A stretch of DNA of 64,000 bases from Rhodocyclaceae bacterium (GCA_020247545.1 JADCIX010000008.1:1-64000), one strand, 5' to 3'. Shown: positions 8,493-20,129, numbered from the stretch's first letter. Made by a program: numbers and translations. Notes: generated from the sequence alone by a model not told the origin.

Positions 8493-11400
8493 ATGTTAAC
8501 CAAAATCGCTGCTTTCGAGCTGCGTTATCAATTGCGCTCACCGCTGTTTGTGGTGGGCTTTGTATTGTTCTTCCTGATGACATTTGCCTCTGTAACGATC
8601 GACCAAGTGCAGATTGGCGGACGCGGTAACGTTAATGTCAATTCGCCATATGCGCTGTTACAAACGCTTGGCCTCTTAAATGTCTTCGCGCTTTTTGTTG
8701 TGACGGCGTTCGTTGCCAACGTTGTGATTCGAGATGATGAAACTCGGTTCGCGCCGATTGTCCGCGCGACGCGAGTATCAAAGTTTGACTATCTCGTCGG
8801 CCGCTTCAGCGGGGCGGTAATCGTGGCCATGTTTGTCATGGCGAGTGTCCCGTTAGGCATGCTCATCGGGTCTTGGATGCCATGGTTGGATGCGGAAAAA
8901 GTTGGCCCGTTCGTATTGACGCACTACCTGTATGCGTTTTTTGTGTTTGGCCTGCCGACGATCTTGGTCATGAGTGCGGGGTTCTTTGCGGTTGCCACCG
9001 CTACGCGTTCGATGATGTGGACGTACGTCGCGATGGTAGCCTTTCTCGTCCTGTTTGCCACAACACGATTGCTGCTGCGCGATTCGTCATTCGATGCTAT
9101 CTCAGCACTATCTGATCCATTCGGGCTGGGTGCATTACAACAGGCGACCAAGTATTGGACGGCCTCCGACCGTAACACGATGCTTCCATCGTTGTCCGGC
9201 TTGATCCTCTACAACCGTGTGATTTGGCTATCGGTCGCACTCGCCCTGTTCGGGCTGGCCTATGCGATGTTCCGATTTGAGTTGAAGGGGGCCAAAGTAA
9301 GAGAGAAAACAGGGGCTGCGCAGGAAGAGCGAACAGCAATAGCAGATATCCCTCCTATCGCTAGGCCGCTCGCAACAACCGACGCGTCTGGCGGCACACG
9401 TTGGCGGCAGTTCATGGCCTTAACGCGTTTTGATATGGGTTTCGTCTTCAAGAGCCCCGCATTCTTTGTACTGCTGGCAATTGGTGTATTCAACGCGCTC
9501 GGCAGCATGAATTTTGTCGTCGAGCAAAATGGTGTGAATTATTTTCCCGTCACGCGCGCGATGATCGAAAGCTTGCAGGGCGCATTCAATATCATCCCGA
9601 TCATCATCGCGATTTACTATGCCGGGGAACTGGTGTGGCGTGATCGCGAACGCCGCATTCACGAAATCGTGGACGCCACTGCTGCGCCGGACTGGGCTTT
9701 TATCATTCCGAAGGTGTTAGCGATTACGCTGGTTTTACTGGCGAGCTTCGCCGTGGCTGCGCTGACTGCCATTCTTTTTCAGCTCTTTCATGGCTACACG
9801 TATTTACAGCTATACGCATACCTGCTGTGGTTCATCCTACCCGGGCTCATCTCTGCCGTTCTTTTGGCAGCGCTCGCGATCTTTGTGCAAGCGCTGGTGC
9901 CACAAAAATTTGTCGGATGGGCGGTCATGCTGGTCTATGTCGTGGCGAGTGTCACGCTCAATACCATTGGCCTTGAACACAATCTCTACAACTACGGCGG
10001 CGAACCGGGTGTCCCACTATCCGACATGAATGGCCTAGGACGTTTCTGGATTGGTCGTGCCTGGTTCCAAGCGTACTGGCTTGCATTCGCGTTGATGCTG
10101 CTCGTAGCAACGCACTTGCTGTGGCGACGCGGCGCGGAGACGCGCTTGCGCCCTCGATTCGACCGTTTGCGTTCACGTCTTTCTGGTGGACCCGGTTTGA
10201 TTATTGGCGCGGCCGGCGTCGCGTGGGTTGGCATCGGGGTATTCATCTTCTACAACACAAACGTGCTGAACCGATACGAAACGGGTCCAGAGCGTGAACG
10301 CTTTTTTGCAGACTATGAGAAAACCTTACTGCCGTATGAAAAACTGCCGCAGCCAAAGATTACCGATGTTGTTCTCGACGTCGCGATTTTCCCAAAGCAG
10401 GCTCGCGTCATCACCAGTGGCAGCTACGTGATCGAAAATCGCAGCAGCGAACCACTTCCCGCAGTACATGTACGCTGGAGTGCGCCGTTGAAGATGGAAA
10501 CGCTCGACGTGGAAGGTGCCAGCACTGAGAAGGAATACAAGAAGTTCGACTACCGTATCTATCGGTTCACAACGCCCATGCAGCCTGGCGAGAAGCGCAC
10601 CATTCGCTTTACCACGCGGCTCGAAGAACGCGGCTTTCCGAATAGCCGCCCGCTCACGCGAGTCGTCGAGAACGGGACCTTTATCGACAACTTCACCGTC
10701 GCACCGATATTGGGCATGGGTCGGGATATGCTCCTCCAAGATCGGAGCAGACGTCGCAAGCACGACTTGCCCGCCGACTTGCGTCCGCCAAAATTAGAGG
10801 ACCAGGCGGCAAATGACAGGCACTACTTGCGCGCGGATAGCGACTGGGTTAATGCGCAAATTACGGTTAGTACCGATGCGGACCAAACGCCCGTGGCACC
10901 AGGCTATATGGTCAGCGATGTTGTTAAGGATAGTCCTGAGGGCAAACGCCGAGTGTTGGTCACCAAGACCGAGGCACCGATCATGAATTTTTTCTCGATG
11001 CAGTCCGCGCGATACGCGCAGAAGCGTGACGTGTGGACATCGAGCACAGGCAAGCAGGTTGATCTCGCGGTCTACTATCACCCTGCGCATGAGCATAATG
11101 TACAACGTATGCTGGATGCCATGAAGTCATCGCTTGATCTGTTCAACGATAATTTCTCGCCGTATCAGTTCAAGCAAGCGCGTGTTTTGGAGTTCCCCGC
11201 CTACGAAGGCTTTGCCCAATCTTTCGCCGCCACCATTCCGTATTCGGAAAGTATCGGCTTTATTCAGAATTTTGATGAGAAGAGAGCTGATGAAAAAATT
11301 GATCAGGTGACCTTCGTGACGGCACATGAGGTGGCGCACCAGTGGTGGGCGCATCAAGTGATCGGTGCGAATAAGCAGGGCATGACGCTTCTGTCAGAGT

Positions 11401-12116
11401 CATTTGCACAGTATTCCGCGCTCTTGGTGATGGAAAAGCTTTACGGCCGCGAGCAGATCCGCAAGTTCCTGAAAACCGAGCTTGATCGCTATTTGCGCGC
11501 TCGCGGCGGCGAGGTGATTGAGGAGCTTCCGCTGATACGGGTGGAAAACCAGAACTACATTCACTACAACAAAGGCGCGCTCGTCATGTATTGGCTGAAG
11601 GAAGCCGTAGGCGAGGCCGTGGTCAATCGTGCGCTACAAGAATTGCTCGCCGAGTTTGCATTTAAGCCTGCGCCCTATGCCTCGACAACAGACTTCATTC
11701 GTCTGCTTCGTGCAGAGGCGGGCCCGCAGCACGATCAGCTCATCACCGATCTGTTTGAAAAAATCACGCTCTATGACATGAAGGCAACAGATGCAAACGC
11801 AAAGAAACGCGCCGATGGTATGTACGAGGTGAGTTTTTCAGTCGAAGCAAAGAAACTCTACGCCGACGGCAACGGCAAGGAAACCGAAGCTGCCTTGGAC
11901 GAGGCGTTCGATGTCGGGGCCTTTACCGAGGAGCCTGGCAATAAAGGCTACAAGCGTGAGTCGGTGCTGTTGATGGATCGCCGGGTGATGAAGACGGGTA
12001 GGCAAACCGTCACTTTCATCACAGACAAGTTACCGAAGTTTGTGGGCATTGATCCGTACAATAAACGCATTGATCGCAACTCCGACGACAATATCGCGAG
12101 GGTGGTATCAGATTAA
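8493..12116 (+). CDS. ABC-2 permease fused to M1-family metallopeptidase
   Basis: The 1207-residue protein has two membrane halves and a C-terminal peptidase. Residues 1 to about 260 and about 300-585 each contain around six hydrophobic segments of ABC-2 permease type. After about residue 600 comes a soluble region with M1 (aminopeptidase N-like) features: the zinc motif 'HEVAHQWW' starting at His945, with the third ligand in 'LLSESFAQYSALL' (Glu969). The spacing between the second His and this Glu is 19 residues, one more than in classical M1 enzymes. The peptidase is likely periplasmic, with the ATPase made by the gene upstream. Such permease-peptidase fusions are known from genomes but poorly characterised. 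The start is ATG 8493, preceded by AGAAGGAAA. Confidence 0.88.
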   Translation: MLTKIAAFELRYQLRSPLFVVGFVLFFLMTFASVTIDQVQIGGRGNVNVNSPYALLQTLGLLNVFALFVVTAFVANVVIRDDETRFAPIVRATRVSKFDYLVGRFSGAVIVAMFVMASVPLGMLIGSWMPWLDAEKVGPFVLTHYLYAFFVFGLPTILVMSAGFFAVATATRSMMWTYVAMVAFLVLFATTRLLLRDSSFDAISALSDPFGLGALQQATKYWTASDRNTMLPSLSGLILYNRVIWLSVALALFGLAYAMFRFELKGAKVREKTGAAQEERTAIADIPPIARPLATTDASGGTRWRQFMALTRFDMGFVFKSPAFFVLLAIGVFNALGSMNFVVEQNGVNYFPVTRAMIESLQGAFNIIPIIIAIYYAGELVWRDRERRIHEIVDATAAPDWAFIIPKVLAITLVLLASFAVAALTAILFQLFHGYTYLQLYAYLLWFILPGLISAVLLAALAIFVQALVPQKFVGWAVMLVYVVASVTLNTIGLEHNLYNYGGEPGVPLSDMNGLGRFWIGRAWFQAYWLAFALMLLVATHLLWRRGAETRLRPRFDRLRSRLSGGPGLIIGAAGVAWVGIGVFIFYNTNVLNRYETGPERERFFADYEKTLLPYEKLPQPKITDVVLDVAIFPKQARVITSGSYVIENRSSEPLPAVHVRWSAPLKMETLDVEGASTEKEYKKFDYRIYRFTTPMQPGEKRTIRFTTRLEERGFPNSRPLTRVVENGTFIDNFTVAPILGMGRDMLLQDRSRRRKHDLPADLRPPKLEDQAANDRHYLRADSDWVNAQITVSTDADQTPVAPGYMVSDVVKDSPEGKRRVLVTKTEAPIMNFFSMQSARYAQKRDVWTSSTGKQVDLAVYYHPAHEHNVQRMLDAMKSSLDLFNDNFSPYQFKQARVLEFPAYEGFAQSFAATIPYSESIGFIQNFDEKRADEKIDQVTFVTAHEVAHQWWAHQVIGANKQGMTLLSESFAQYSALLVMEKLYGREQIRKFLKTELDRYLRARGGEVIEELPLIRVENQNYIHYNKGALVMYWLKEAVGEAVVNRALQELLAEFAFKPAPYASTTDFIRLLRAEAGPQHDQLITDLFEKITLYDMKATDANAKKRADGMYEVSFSVEAKKLYADGNGKETEAALDEAFDVGAFTEEPGNKGYKRESVLLMDRRVMKTGRQTVTFITDKLPKFVGIDPYNKRIDRNSDDNIARVVSD

Positions 12117-12552
12117 GTCTGGCAATTGATCGCGGTGGTCGGAGTGGCAGGCGCTTCGTTCGATAGGCTGGATCACTGGCTAGAAGCAGCTAACGACAGC
12201 GAACAACCGATTCTGGTGGCAGCAGTCCGGGATTCCAGCACATCTGCTGTCAAACCTTGGACGGATTGAAAGCAATGCATCCCCACTGCTTCCGAGATGT
12301 TTGCTTTGCAATTAAAGTCAGCTTCGAGCCTCTCAAGTGCAGCGGCCACCGAATCAACGCTGCAGGCCAACAACGATCCAGTAATGGCCCCGCCGAGCCA
12401 GTCTGGGCATCAGGCAATGGTCCGGCCACTACGATCCTATCGAGGATAGTCTCGATCTAGGGTGGGCGCGGCTGCAATGCCGTCGGGACGTTCACAGCCG
12501 AACGTGCTTCGGCAAAATTGCGGCACAGTACGAGGAACATCGGCACGCCGAA
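12117..12552. other. Intergenic region downstream of nlpD (rpoS position)
   Basis: This 436-bp gap between convergent genes has no supported gene. On the minus strand a 78-codon frame without a good start (about 12409 to 12173) has a protein-like composition, and another minus frame overlaps its upstream part, so a decayed gene is possible but unproven. It shows no resemblance to sigma factor motifs. No clear terminator was found. Confidence 0.5.
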
Positions 12553-13590
12553 CTACTGCGGTGGCAAGAACTTAACGGGGTCAAGCGGTTTGCCGTTTTT
12601 GCGGATCTCAAAGTGCAGCTTGACTTGGTCCGTATCCGAATTACCCATTTCCGCGATCTTCTGGCCGCGTTTCACTTCCTGACCTTCTGCGACAACAATT
12701 TTCTCATTGTGCGCGTAGGCAGAAAACCAAGTGACATTGTGTTTGATGATCACGAGCCGACCATAACCGCGCAATCCCGAACCACTGTAGATAACCTTGC
12801 CGTTGCCAGCGGCGTTCACCGCCGTTCCTTTGGCGCCGGCAATGTCAATCCCCTTGTTGGCCTCAGTAAAGGTAGTCATGAGCTTGCCCTTGACCGGCCA
12901 TGCCCAATCGACATCGTCTCCTGCGGTGGCCGAAGGCTGGACTGCTGGCGCGGATGTCGCAGGGGCCGCCGCGCCCGTTGCCGCCGTTGGCGAGGCCGGT
13001 GTTGCCGCCGGTGTCGGGCCAGGGGTTGGCGCGGGTGCTGCGGCCACTTGCGCGGATAGCCGTTGATACGCGATGTCCGTATAAGGCACTTTGCCGCCGC
13101 GTGGCTCGACTTTGCTGGTAGCAGAGTTTGTGGCGGGACGCTCGCCGGAGGCTAAAGGTAACGACGTTGGAGCCAGCGGCGTAGCAACTGGCGCACCGGG
13201 TTTCGGCTCTTTCGGTATATTGGTAGCAGCCGTCCCGGTGGCAACTGTTGCCAGTGGCGTGAGGCGCAATACGCTATCGAGCTTAATCACGTTAGGGTTT
13301 TCGATGTTATTCCACGCTGCCAAGTCGCGGTAGTCCAAGCCGTATTGCAGTGCCACGCCAATGAGGGTGTCGCCTCTTTGAACCGTATGTGTCTTACCAA
13401 GATCAGTCGGCCTGATATCAGCAGGCTGCGGCGCGCTTGACGGCGACGTGGCGACCGCAGTTGGTTGTTGCGCTACTGCCCCCCTATCACTGACAGGTGC
13501 CGGCGTCTTGGTCGAACAGGCCGTCAACGTCATCAGGAGTGCAAGGGTTGAACCGGTGACAAGTCGCGTGGCAGAGAAAAAATTAGACAT
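12553..13590 (-). CDS. nlpD: NlpD-type murein hydrolase activator lipoprotein
   Basis: NlpD is an outer-membrane lipoprotein that activates amidases for septal peptidoglycan splitting. The 345-residue product has a lipobox ending at Cys25 ('LTAC'), one LysM domain (about 66-110, 'THTVQRGDTLIGVALQYGL'), a long Ala/Pro/Thr linker, and a C-terminal M23 domain (about 235-342). In the M23 domain the first zinc His is replaced ('NKGIDIAG' where active enzymes have H-x-G-x-D), as in E. coli NlpD, so it is an activator rather than a peptidase. It is the third gene of a surE-pcm-nlpD operon, 5 bp after pcm. The rpoS gene that usually follows is absent. Confidence 0.93.
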   Translation of the reverse strand: MSNFFSATRLVTGSTLALLMTLTACSTKTPAPVSDRGAVAQQPTAVATSPSSAPQPADIRPTDLGKTHTVQRGDTLIGVALQYGLDYRDLAAWNNIENPNVIKLDSVLRLTPLATVATGTAATNIPKEPKPGAPVATPLAPTSLPLASGERPATNSATSKVEPRGGKVPYTDIAYQRLSAQVAAAPAPTPGPTPAATPASPTAATGAAAPATSAPAVQPSATAGDDVDWAWPVKGKLMTTFTEANKGIDIAGAKGTAVNAAGNGKVIYSGSGLRGYGRLVIIKHNVTWFSAYAHNEKIVVAEGQEVKRGQKIAEMGNSDTDQVKLHFEIRKNGKPLDPVKFLPPQ

Positions 13591-13595
13591 ATCGA

Positions 13596-14309
13596 TCAGG
13601 CAATTCCAGACACAAGGGGTACAAAACGCACATCGTGGACGACGCGCTGGAGAAACTCGGTTTCGGTACGGTCAATGACAAACAGTTGCTGCTGATCGAC
13701 GCCAACCGGCAGGACCATTCTCCCACCGACTGCGAGTTGTGCCGTCAGTTCCTGCGGAACATGGGAGGCAGCAGCGGTCATGATGATGGCGTCATATGGT
13801 CCGGCATCGGCGTACCCGAAATGGCCATCCGCATGTTTAAAAATCACATTGTAGTAACGCAGATCACGCAACGTGCGCCGTGCTTTGTCCATCAACGGTG
13901 CGATGCGCTCCACCGTATACACGTCCTTGGCCAATTTGCCGAGAATGGCCGTCTGGTAGCCGCAGCCGGTACCAATTTCGAGCACTTTCTTCGGCACACC
14001 CAGCGACCGCTCACAAACCAGCTCGGTCATGATGGCAACCATCTCCGGCGTCGAGATTGTTTGTCCAAAACCGATTGGCAGCGCCTTATCAGGTTCGTAA
14101 GCGCGCTCTTGCAACGCCTCTTCAATAAACACGTGGCGAGGCACTTCCGCCATCACCGCCAATACTTTTTCATTCTTAATACCGCGTTGGCGCAATGCGT
14201 CGATCATCCGCGCCCGAGTGCGATCCGACGTCATCCCGCTGCCGGAAAAGCGTGCCGCGCCCTGCTTGCCCAGATTGCTGCCCCCCGCCATCGTTAGGTT
14301 GTCATCCAT
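13596..14309 (-). CDS. pcm: Protein-L-isoaspartate O-methyltransferase
   Basis: Pcm methylates L-isoaspartyl residues with S-adenosylmethionine to start repair of aged proteins in the cytoplasm. The 237-residue product has the family segment '[20 protein letters not shown]', the '[19 protein letters not shown]' substrate-site region, and the SAM-binding '[15 protein letters not shown]'. The C-terminal strand motif 'GGRMVLPVG' is present. The annotated start overlaps the end of surE by 16 bp; a start at the internal Met before '[17 protein letters not shown]' (about residue 26) would remove an atypical Gly-rich N-terminus and is also plausible. It lies between surE and nlpD. Confidence 0.93.
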   Translation of the reverse strand: MDDNLTMAGGSNLGKQGAARFSGSGMTSDRTRARMIDALRQRGIKNEKVLAVMAEVPRHVFIEEALQERAYEPDKALPIGFGQTISTPEMVAIMTELVCERSLGVPKKVLEIGTGCGYQTAILGKLAKDVYTVERIAPLMDKARRTLRDLRYYNVIFKHADGHFGYADAGPYDAIIMTAAASHVPQELTAQLAVGGRMVLPVGVDQQQLFVIDRTETEFLQRVVHDVRFVPLVSGIA

Positions 14310-15037
14310 TCGGCAAGCGACTTCATCTGCGGGTAGTTGGTCAGATCAATTTGTAATGGGGTGACAGAAACGCGGTTATGTTCGGCGGCATAGAAGTCGG
14401 TGCCTGGGCCGGCGTCAGCCGCGCCACCGGCGGCACCTATCCAATAGACAGTCTCGCCGCGCGGATTCAACGCCTTCACCGACGGCTCCGCCTTGTGGCG
14501 TTTACCCAAGCGGGTGACTTCAAAACCTTGTAACTGATCGCGCGGAACATCCGGCACATTCACATTCAACAATGACGGACCGGAAATTGGGTGTTGCTGG
14601 TGGCGTTTGACCAGTTCTGCCGCGACCCACCCGGCCGTATCAAAATTCTTCGAGTCCCGTGCCACCATCGACACCGCGATCGACGGAATACCGAGCAAGA
14701 AGCCCTCGGTGGCGGCTGCAACCGTTCCGCTGTAAATCGTGTCGTCACCCATGTTCGAGCCGTGGTTGATGCCCGACACCACCATGTCAGGCACAAAATC
14801 GAGCATGCCGGTAACGGCCATATGAACACAGTCAGTCGGTGTACCGTTCAGAAAGAAAAAGCCATTCGGCGCTTTACGCATCGACAAAGGACGATCGAGC
14901 GTGAGTGAGTTTGAGGCACCACTTTTGTCACGCTCGGGCGCAACGACGGTGATTTCAGCGAGAGGGGCGAGTGCGGCATAGAGGGCCGCCAATCCGGGGG
15001 CGAAGTAGCCGTCGTCGTTCGAGAGGAGGATGCGCAT
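14294..15037 (-). CDS. surE: 5'/3'-nucleotidase SurE
   Basis: SurE is a metal-dependent nucleoside monophosphate phosphatase that also acts on short polyphosphate, linked to stationary-phase survival. The 247-residue product begins with the diagnostic '[16 protein letters not shown]', whose Asp8 and Asp9 bind the metal, followed by '[16 protein letters not shown]' and '[16 protein letters not shown]', supplying the conserved Ser and Asn ligands. Length is normal for the family. It is the first gene of surE-pcm-nlpD. The upstream 100 bp to lolA contain AT-rich sequence that probably holds the operon promoter. Confidence 0.96.
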   Translation of the reverse strand: MRILLSNDDGYFAPGLAALYAALAPLAEITVVAPERDKSGASNSLTLDRPLSMRKAPNGFFFLNGTPTDCVHMAVTGMLDFVPDMVVSGINHGSNMGDDTIYSGTVAAATEGFLLGIPSIAVSMVARDSKNFDTAGWVAAELVKRHQQHPISGPSLLNVNVPDVPRDQLQGFEVTRLGKRHKAEPSVKALNPRGETVYWIGAAGGAADAGPGTDFYAAEHNRVSVTPLQIDLTNYPQMKSLAEWMTT

Positions 15038-15137
15038 GACTTTTGTTTTCGGATAATTCGAAATTATGCCACGCTCGCCCTGCTTTCCCTATGAAAACCC
15101 CTGTTCGGGGCGATGCAAAGCCACCTTATTAGCCAAC

Positions 15138-15776
15138 TTACTGCCCCACGACGTCAGCACCTTTGGGCGGTACGAAGGTGAACTGCTTGGCGTCGAGGCG
15201 TGGATTACGCTCAAATCTTGACAAGGTGATTCGAGTCTTGTTGCCGAAAGCGTCGGATAACTCCATCAAGCGTAAATCTACCCCCTGAAATCCAAGCCGG
15301 ATCTTTTCGATACCCGCGTCTTTGGTCTTTGGTTCTGCAATTACCCAAGCCATGCCCTCCGACTCTGCCCCGGCAACTAACGTGAAGGCCGCGTCGATTT
15401 CAGCGCGACCGGCGAGCAGTGCCGCAGGAGTCGACGAGAACGCCGCCTCGAGTGGTCTAACACTGACTTGATTCAAGTCCTGATCGAAAAACCAAACCTT
15501 CTTACCATCGCCAACAATGGTTTGGGCGGGCTTTTCGTACACCCAGCGAAACTTGCCCGGACGCTCGAACTGCAGCGTACCGATACTTGCCGGGCCGGCC
15601 TTGCCACGGTTGTCGGTTACCACCTGCGAAAAGTCGGCACGCGCCGATTTGGTCGATTGGACAAACGTCCGAAACTGATCAATCGCGTTCTGCGCAGAGG
15701 CGGCTGTAGAGAACGTGAAGACCAACAACAGCAGACTGGCCGCAAATGTTGGACGTAAAGCGGGGAGTAAATTCAT
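15138..15776 (-). CDS. lolA: Outer-membrane lipoprotein carrier LolA
   Basis: LolA is the periplasmic chaperone that takes lipoproteins from the LolCDE ABC transporter to LolB. The 212-residue product has a Sec signal peptide (about 1-28, ending 'STAASAQ'), then the fold typical of the family: 'TKSARADFSQVV', 'GTLQFERPGKFRWVYEKP' and 'VGDGKKVWFFDQDLNQVSVR'. It sits 106 bp downstream of ftsK on the same strand, the usual arrangement in proteobacteria, and may be partly co-transcribed with it. Confidence 0.95.
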   Translation of the reverse strand: MNLLPALRPTFAASLLLLVFTFSTAASAQNAIDQFRTFVQSTKSARADFSQVVTDNRGKAGPASIGTLQFERPGKFRWVYEKPAQTIVGDGKKVWFFDQDLNQVSVRPLEAAFSSTPAALLAGRAEIDAAFTLVAGAESEGMAWVIAEPKTKDAGIEKIRLGFQGVDLRLMELSDAFGNKTRITLSRFERNPRLDAKQFTFVPPKGADVVGQ

Positions 15777-15882
15777 TTGGATAAGATGACCGATTCAAGG
15801 ATTAGTTGCCCAAGTTGCGGCACAAACAGGCGGGATTTGCCAACGGCACCACGACTTGCATCATACTAACAACGCGGCAGTG

Positions 15883-18192
15883 TTATTCCTGACGACTTGG
15901 CACGAGGATGTCGCGGTTGCCATTACCGCCCATGGTCGATACCAGCCCTGCCTTTTCCATATCCTCCAACAACCGCGCGGCGCGGTTGTAACCGATTCGC
16001 AAGTGCCGCTGCACCAGAGAAATCGACGCGCGCTTGTTTTGCAGGACGACTTGTACCGCCTGGTCGTAGAGCGGATCTTTTTCACCACCCTCGACCCCAC
16101 CGCCGCCTAGCGCCTCGGACAGGGACTCTTCCGGAGCGTCGAGAATACCTTCAATGTAGGCTGGTTCTCCTTGCGTCTTGAGATGCTGCACGACACGATG
16201 CACCTCGGCGTCGCCGACAAATGCACCGTGTACCCGTTGGGGCACACCGCTGCCCGGCGGTAGGTACAACATGTCACCTTGACCGAGTAGCGCCTCCGCC
16301 CCCTGCTGGTCAAGAATCGTGCGTGAATCAATCTTCGACGAGACTTGGAACGCGACACGCGTGGGCACATTGGCCTTGATGAGACCAGTGATGACATCAA
16401 CACTCGGGCGCTGGGTGGCGAGTACCAAGTGAATACCCGAAGCGCGCGCTTTTTGTGCAAGGCGCGCGATCAACTCTTCGACCTTCTTACCAACCACCAT
16501 CATCATGTCGGCCAATTCATCGATTACGACCACAATGAGTGGCAACGCTTCGAGGGGTTCGGGTGAATCCGGCGTCAGTGAAAACGGGTGCGGAATCGGT
16601 TTGCCCTTATCTTTTGCCTCTTTAACTTTGGTGTTGAACCCGGCGAGGTTTCGTACACCAACCGCACTCATCAGTTTGTAACGGCGGTCCATTTCTGCCA
16701 CACACCAATTCAGGGCGTGCCCGGCGTGCTTCATGTCTGTGACAACAGGTGCTAACAGATGGGGAATCCCTTCGTACACGGATAACTCCAACATCTTCGG
16801 GTCGATCAAAATCAACCGGACTTCGTTGGCCGTGGCTTTGTAGACCAGCGACAAAATCATCGCATTAATGGCAACCGATTTGCCCGAGCCGGTGGTACCG
16901 GCCACCAACACGTGCGGCATTTTGGCGAGGTCGGCTACGACTGGGCGGCCGGCAATATCTTTGCCCATCACGATGGCGAGTTTGGAATTCATGTCAGCGT
17001 ACACCGCAGAACCCAGAATTTCCGAAAGCCGGACAATTTCGCGCTTCGGGTTCGGAATCTCCAATCCCATGTGTGACGTGCCGGGAATCGTCTCAACAAT
17101 TCGAATTGATGTCACCGACAAGGCGCGTGCAAGATCACGGGCGAGATTGACTACCGTGGAGCCCTTCACACCAACCGCAGGCTCGATTTCGTAACGCGTG
17201 ATCACCGGACCGGGATAGGCTGCAACAACCTGCACACTCACGTTGAAATCCATCAGCTTACGTTCGATTAAGCGCGACGTAAATTCGAGCGTCTCCGCCG
17301 ACGGTCGTTCGATGGTCGCCTCGGGCGGGTCCAACAGGCCAATCGTCGGCAGCGGCGAATCTGGCATGTCCGAGAACAACGGCGCTTGTTTTTCTTTCTC
17401 GAGGCGCTCCGACTGCGGGATCTCGATGACTGTCGGCTCGATACGAATCGGCGGATGATCCTCAATCACGCGACGCATCTCTTCAACTTTTTCTTCGCGC
17501 TGCACCACCGCCTGTTCACCCACTTCGCGGTCGCGTTTTTCTTCGAATTTTCCCTTGAGCGCAACAAACACCCACTCAACGCCAGTGCCCACACGTTCAG
17601 CCAGTCGAATCCACGACAGTCCGGAAAATACCGATAACGATCCTGCACAAAGGGCCAGCAATAACACGCTGCCACCGACAAATCCTAACCCCTTTTCAAC
17701 CACCCCGGCCAGCAATCCACCGACCACCCCGCCAGCACCGTTCGGTAATGCCGCCTTGATGGAGTGGAGGCGTAGCGCTTCCAGCGACGACGATGCAACC
17801 AGCAGAATCAAGAAGCCGATCAGCGCAATAACGACATTGCGGCGGTGAAACAGGCGTGAGGTTTCAACACGACCGAACAAACGTGTCACGCCGTAAGCGG
17901 CGAGAATCACCCACCACCAGGCTGACAAGCCAAACAAGCCGAGAAGTAAGTCAGACAACCACGCACCGGTCAAACCGCCCTTGTTTTCAATGGCTGCCCC
18001 TGTTCCGGAAAAAAAGTAGCCGGCATCGTTCGCCGAGTGAGTGGCAAAAATCAGCGCCAAGTAGGCGGATGAAGCCAGGCACAAGATCCAACCGGCCTCA
18101 CGCAGCAAACGAGAGATGCGCGTTGCCTCGGGCGTCGCGACCTTGGGCGCGGGCGCGGTTGGGTCGAAGAAGTCGTTGTCAGTAGCACTCAT
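15883..18192 (-). CDS. ftsK: DNA translocase FtsK
   Basis: FtsK is a septal membrane protein that pumps chromosomal DNA and activates XerCD recombination at dif. The 769-residue product has four N-terminal membrane segments (about residues 30-190), a short charged linker, and a motor domain with Walker A 'GTTGSGKS' (432-439), Walker B region '[17 protein letters not shown]' and the '[12 protein letters not shown]' segment. The C-terminal gamma winged helix that reads KOPS is present ('[20 protein letters not shown]'). It is shorter than E. coli FtsK because the linker is brief, as in many bacteria. A TATAAT lies only 8 bp before the ATG and there is no clear ribosome binding site, so a very short or leaderless transcript is possible. 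Confidence 0.96.
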   Translation of the reverse strand: MSATDNDFFDPTAPAPKVATPEATRISRLLREAGWILCLASSAYLALIFATHSANDAGYFFSGTGAAIENKGGLTGAWLSDLLLGLFGLSAWWWVILAAYGVTRLFGRVETSRLFHRRNVVIALIGFLILLVASSSLEALRLHSIKAALPNGAGGVVGGLLAGVVEKGLGFVGGSVLLLALCAGSLSVFSGLSWIRLAERVGTGVEWVFVALKGKFEEKRDREVGEQAVVQREEKVEEMRRVIEDHPPIRIEPTVIEIPQSERLEKEKQAPLFSDMPDSPLPTIGLLDPPEATIERPSAETLEFTSRLIERKLMDFNVSVQVVAAYPGPVITRYEIEPAVGVKGSTVVNLARDLARALSVTSIRIVETIPGTSHMGLEIPNPKREIVRLSEILGSAVYADMNSKLAIVMGKDIAGRPVVADLAKMPHVLVAGTTGSGKSVAINAMILSLVYKATANEVRLILIDPKMLELSVYEGIPHLLAPVVTDMKHAGHALNWCVAEMDRRYKLMSAVGVRNLAGFNTKVKEAKDKGKPIPHPFSLTPDSPEPLEALPLIVVVIDELADMMMVVGKKVEELIARLAQKARASGIHLVLATQRPSVDVITGLIKANVPTRVAFQVSSKIDSRTILDQQGAEALLGQGDMLYLPPGSGVPQRVHGAFVGDAEVHRVVQHLKTQGEPAYIEGILDAPEESLSEALGGGGVEGGEKDPLYDQAVQVVLQNKRASISLVQRHLRIGYNRAARLLEDMEKAGLVSTMGGNGNRDILVPSRQE

Positions 18193-18200
18193 TGGGCCTG

Positions 18201-18206
18201 ATTATA
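18201..18206 (-). promoter_or_regulatory. Candidate -10 box of ftsK
   Basis: TATAAT on the minus strand ends 8 bp before the ftsK ATG. The TTGACA at 18220-18225 is only 13 bp upstream, too short for a normal -35, so the -35 element is unclear. Confidence 0.5.
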
Positions 18207-18296
18207 AGGGTGCATACCTTGTCAAACACGTGGTCGATATTGCGACACTAAGCCAACATCGCGGCGGCATTAGCGCGCCCTTGCCCACCGATACCG

Positions 18297-18992
18297 TCAA
18301 AAGCCCGGTGGAAGACGGTCGTTATGGATTGTGATCTGTTTTGCCTCGACAGAGATATAGCCGCGGTCGGACAGATCCTTCAAAATTCGGTTTACCATCT
18401 CGCGAGATGCACCGACCATATTGGCGATATCTTGCTGCGACAGTTTTTCGCCGATGATCAACTTGCCGTCGCTGCTAATGGCCAATTCCAACAACGTATC
18501 TGCCACTCGGCCGTAAACGTCCATCAGTGCGAGATTAGAAATCTTCCGGTCTGCGTCTCGCAGGCGTTTTGCCAATGAGGTCATCACCGCGATGCCAATA
18601 CCGGGGAAACGCGTCAGGCAATCGCGAAATGCCTGATACGACAGTATCTTGAGTGTGGTGACTTCCACCGCGCCAACGGACGCGGATCGGGGCTCTTGGT
18701 CGATCAGTGACATCTCACCAAAACACTCACCCGGGCCAAGCATTTTGAGGGTGATCTCGCGTCCATCCTCATCAGCGATAAACACTTTGACCCGCCCTGC
18801 CGCAATGGCAAAGAGTGAATCACCAGCATGCCCCTCATTGAGAATGATGCCGCCCCGCGGAACCACCCGATCGGTGGCGAGTTCCTCAATATGCGCCAGT
18901 TCGGCGTCGTCAAGTGCTTGGAACAGCGGAATGTTTCGGAGTACGGTAGACAAGGTAGTGCCCCAGAGAGTTGTTTGCGCCGCTTTTCGCAT
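18297..18992 (-). CDS. Crp/Fnr-family transcriptional regulator
   Basis: The 231-residue product has an N-terminal cyclic-nucleotide-binding beta roll (about 15-135: 'IPLFQALDDAELAHIEELA', 'ILNEGHAGDSLFAIAAGRVK', 'GECFGEMSLIDQEPRSASV') and a C-terminal winged helix ('LSQQDIANMVGASREMVNRI'). 'GECFGEMSLIDQEPRSAS' resembles the phosphate-binding cassette of Crp-type proteins, so cAMP or a related nucleotide is a plausible ligand. There is no Fnr-type N-terminal cysteine cluster. The ATG at 18992 is chosen; a GTG at 19034 would add 14 residues of poor quality. It is divergent from trxB across 166 bp. Confidence 0.88.
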   Translation of the reverse strand: MRKAAQTTLWGTTLSTVLRNIPLFQALDDAELAHIEELATDRVVPRGGIILNEGHAGDSLFAIAAGRVKVFIADEDGREITLKMLGPGECFGEMSLIDQEPRSASVGAVEVTTLKILSYQAFRDCLTRFPGIGIAVMTSLAKRLRDADRKISNLALMDVYGRVADTLLELAISSDGKLIIGEKLSQQDIANMVGASREMVNRILKDLSDRGYISVEAKQITIHNDRLPPGF

Positions 18993-19131
18993 CCTAAAAC
19001 CAATTTTGTCACAACCAAGCAGCAAGCGTTGCACTCAAACGGGGTATGTCGTCCTCCAATCCTGCCTTCACCACCGGGCTAAATGTTGATTCAGCATGTC
19101 GTGCCCAAATAAGAGCTTTGCTGTCGGCTAA

Positions 19132-20109
<978 letters not shown>

Positions 20110-20129
20110 ACTCTAATAACGGCGGGCGA

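Noticed and set aside
12173-12412. Possible decayed gene on the minus strand after nlpD
   Set aside because: Composition is protein-like, but there is no start, no homology I recognise, and a frameshift must be assumed to extend it.
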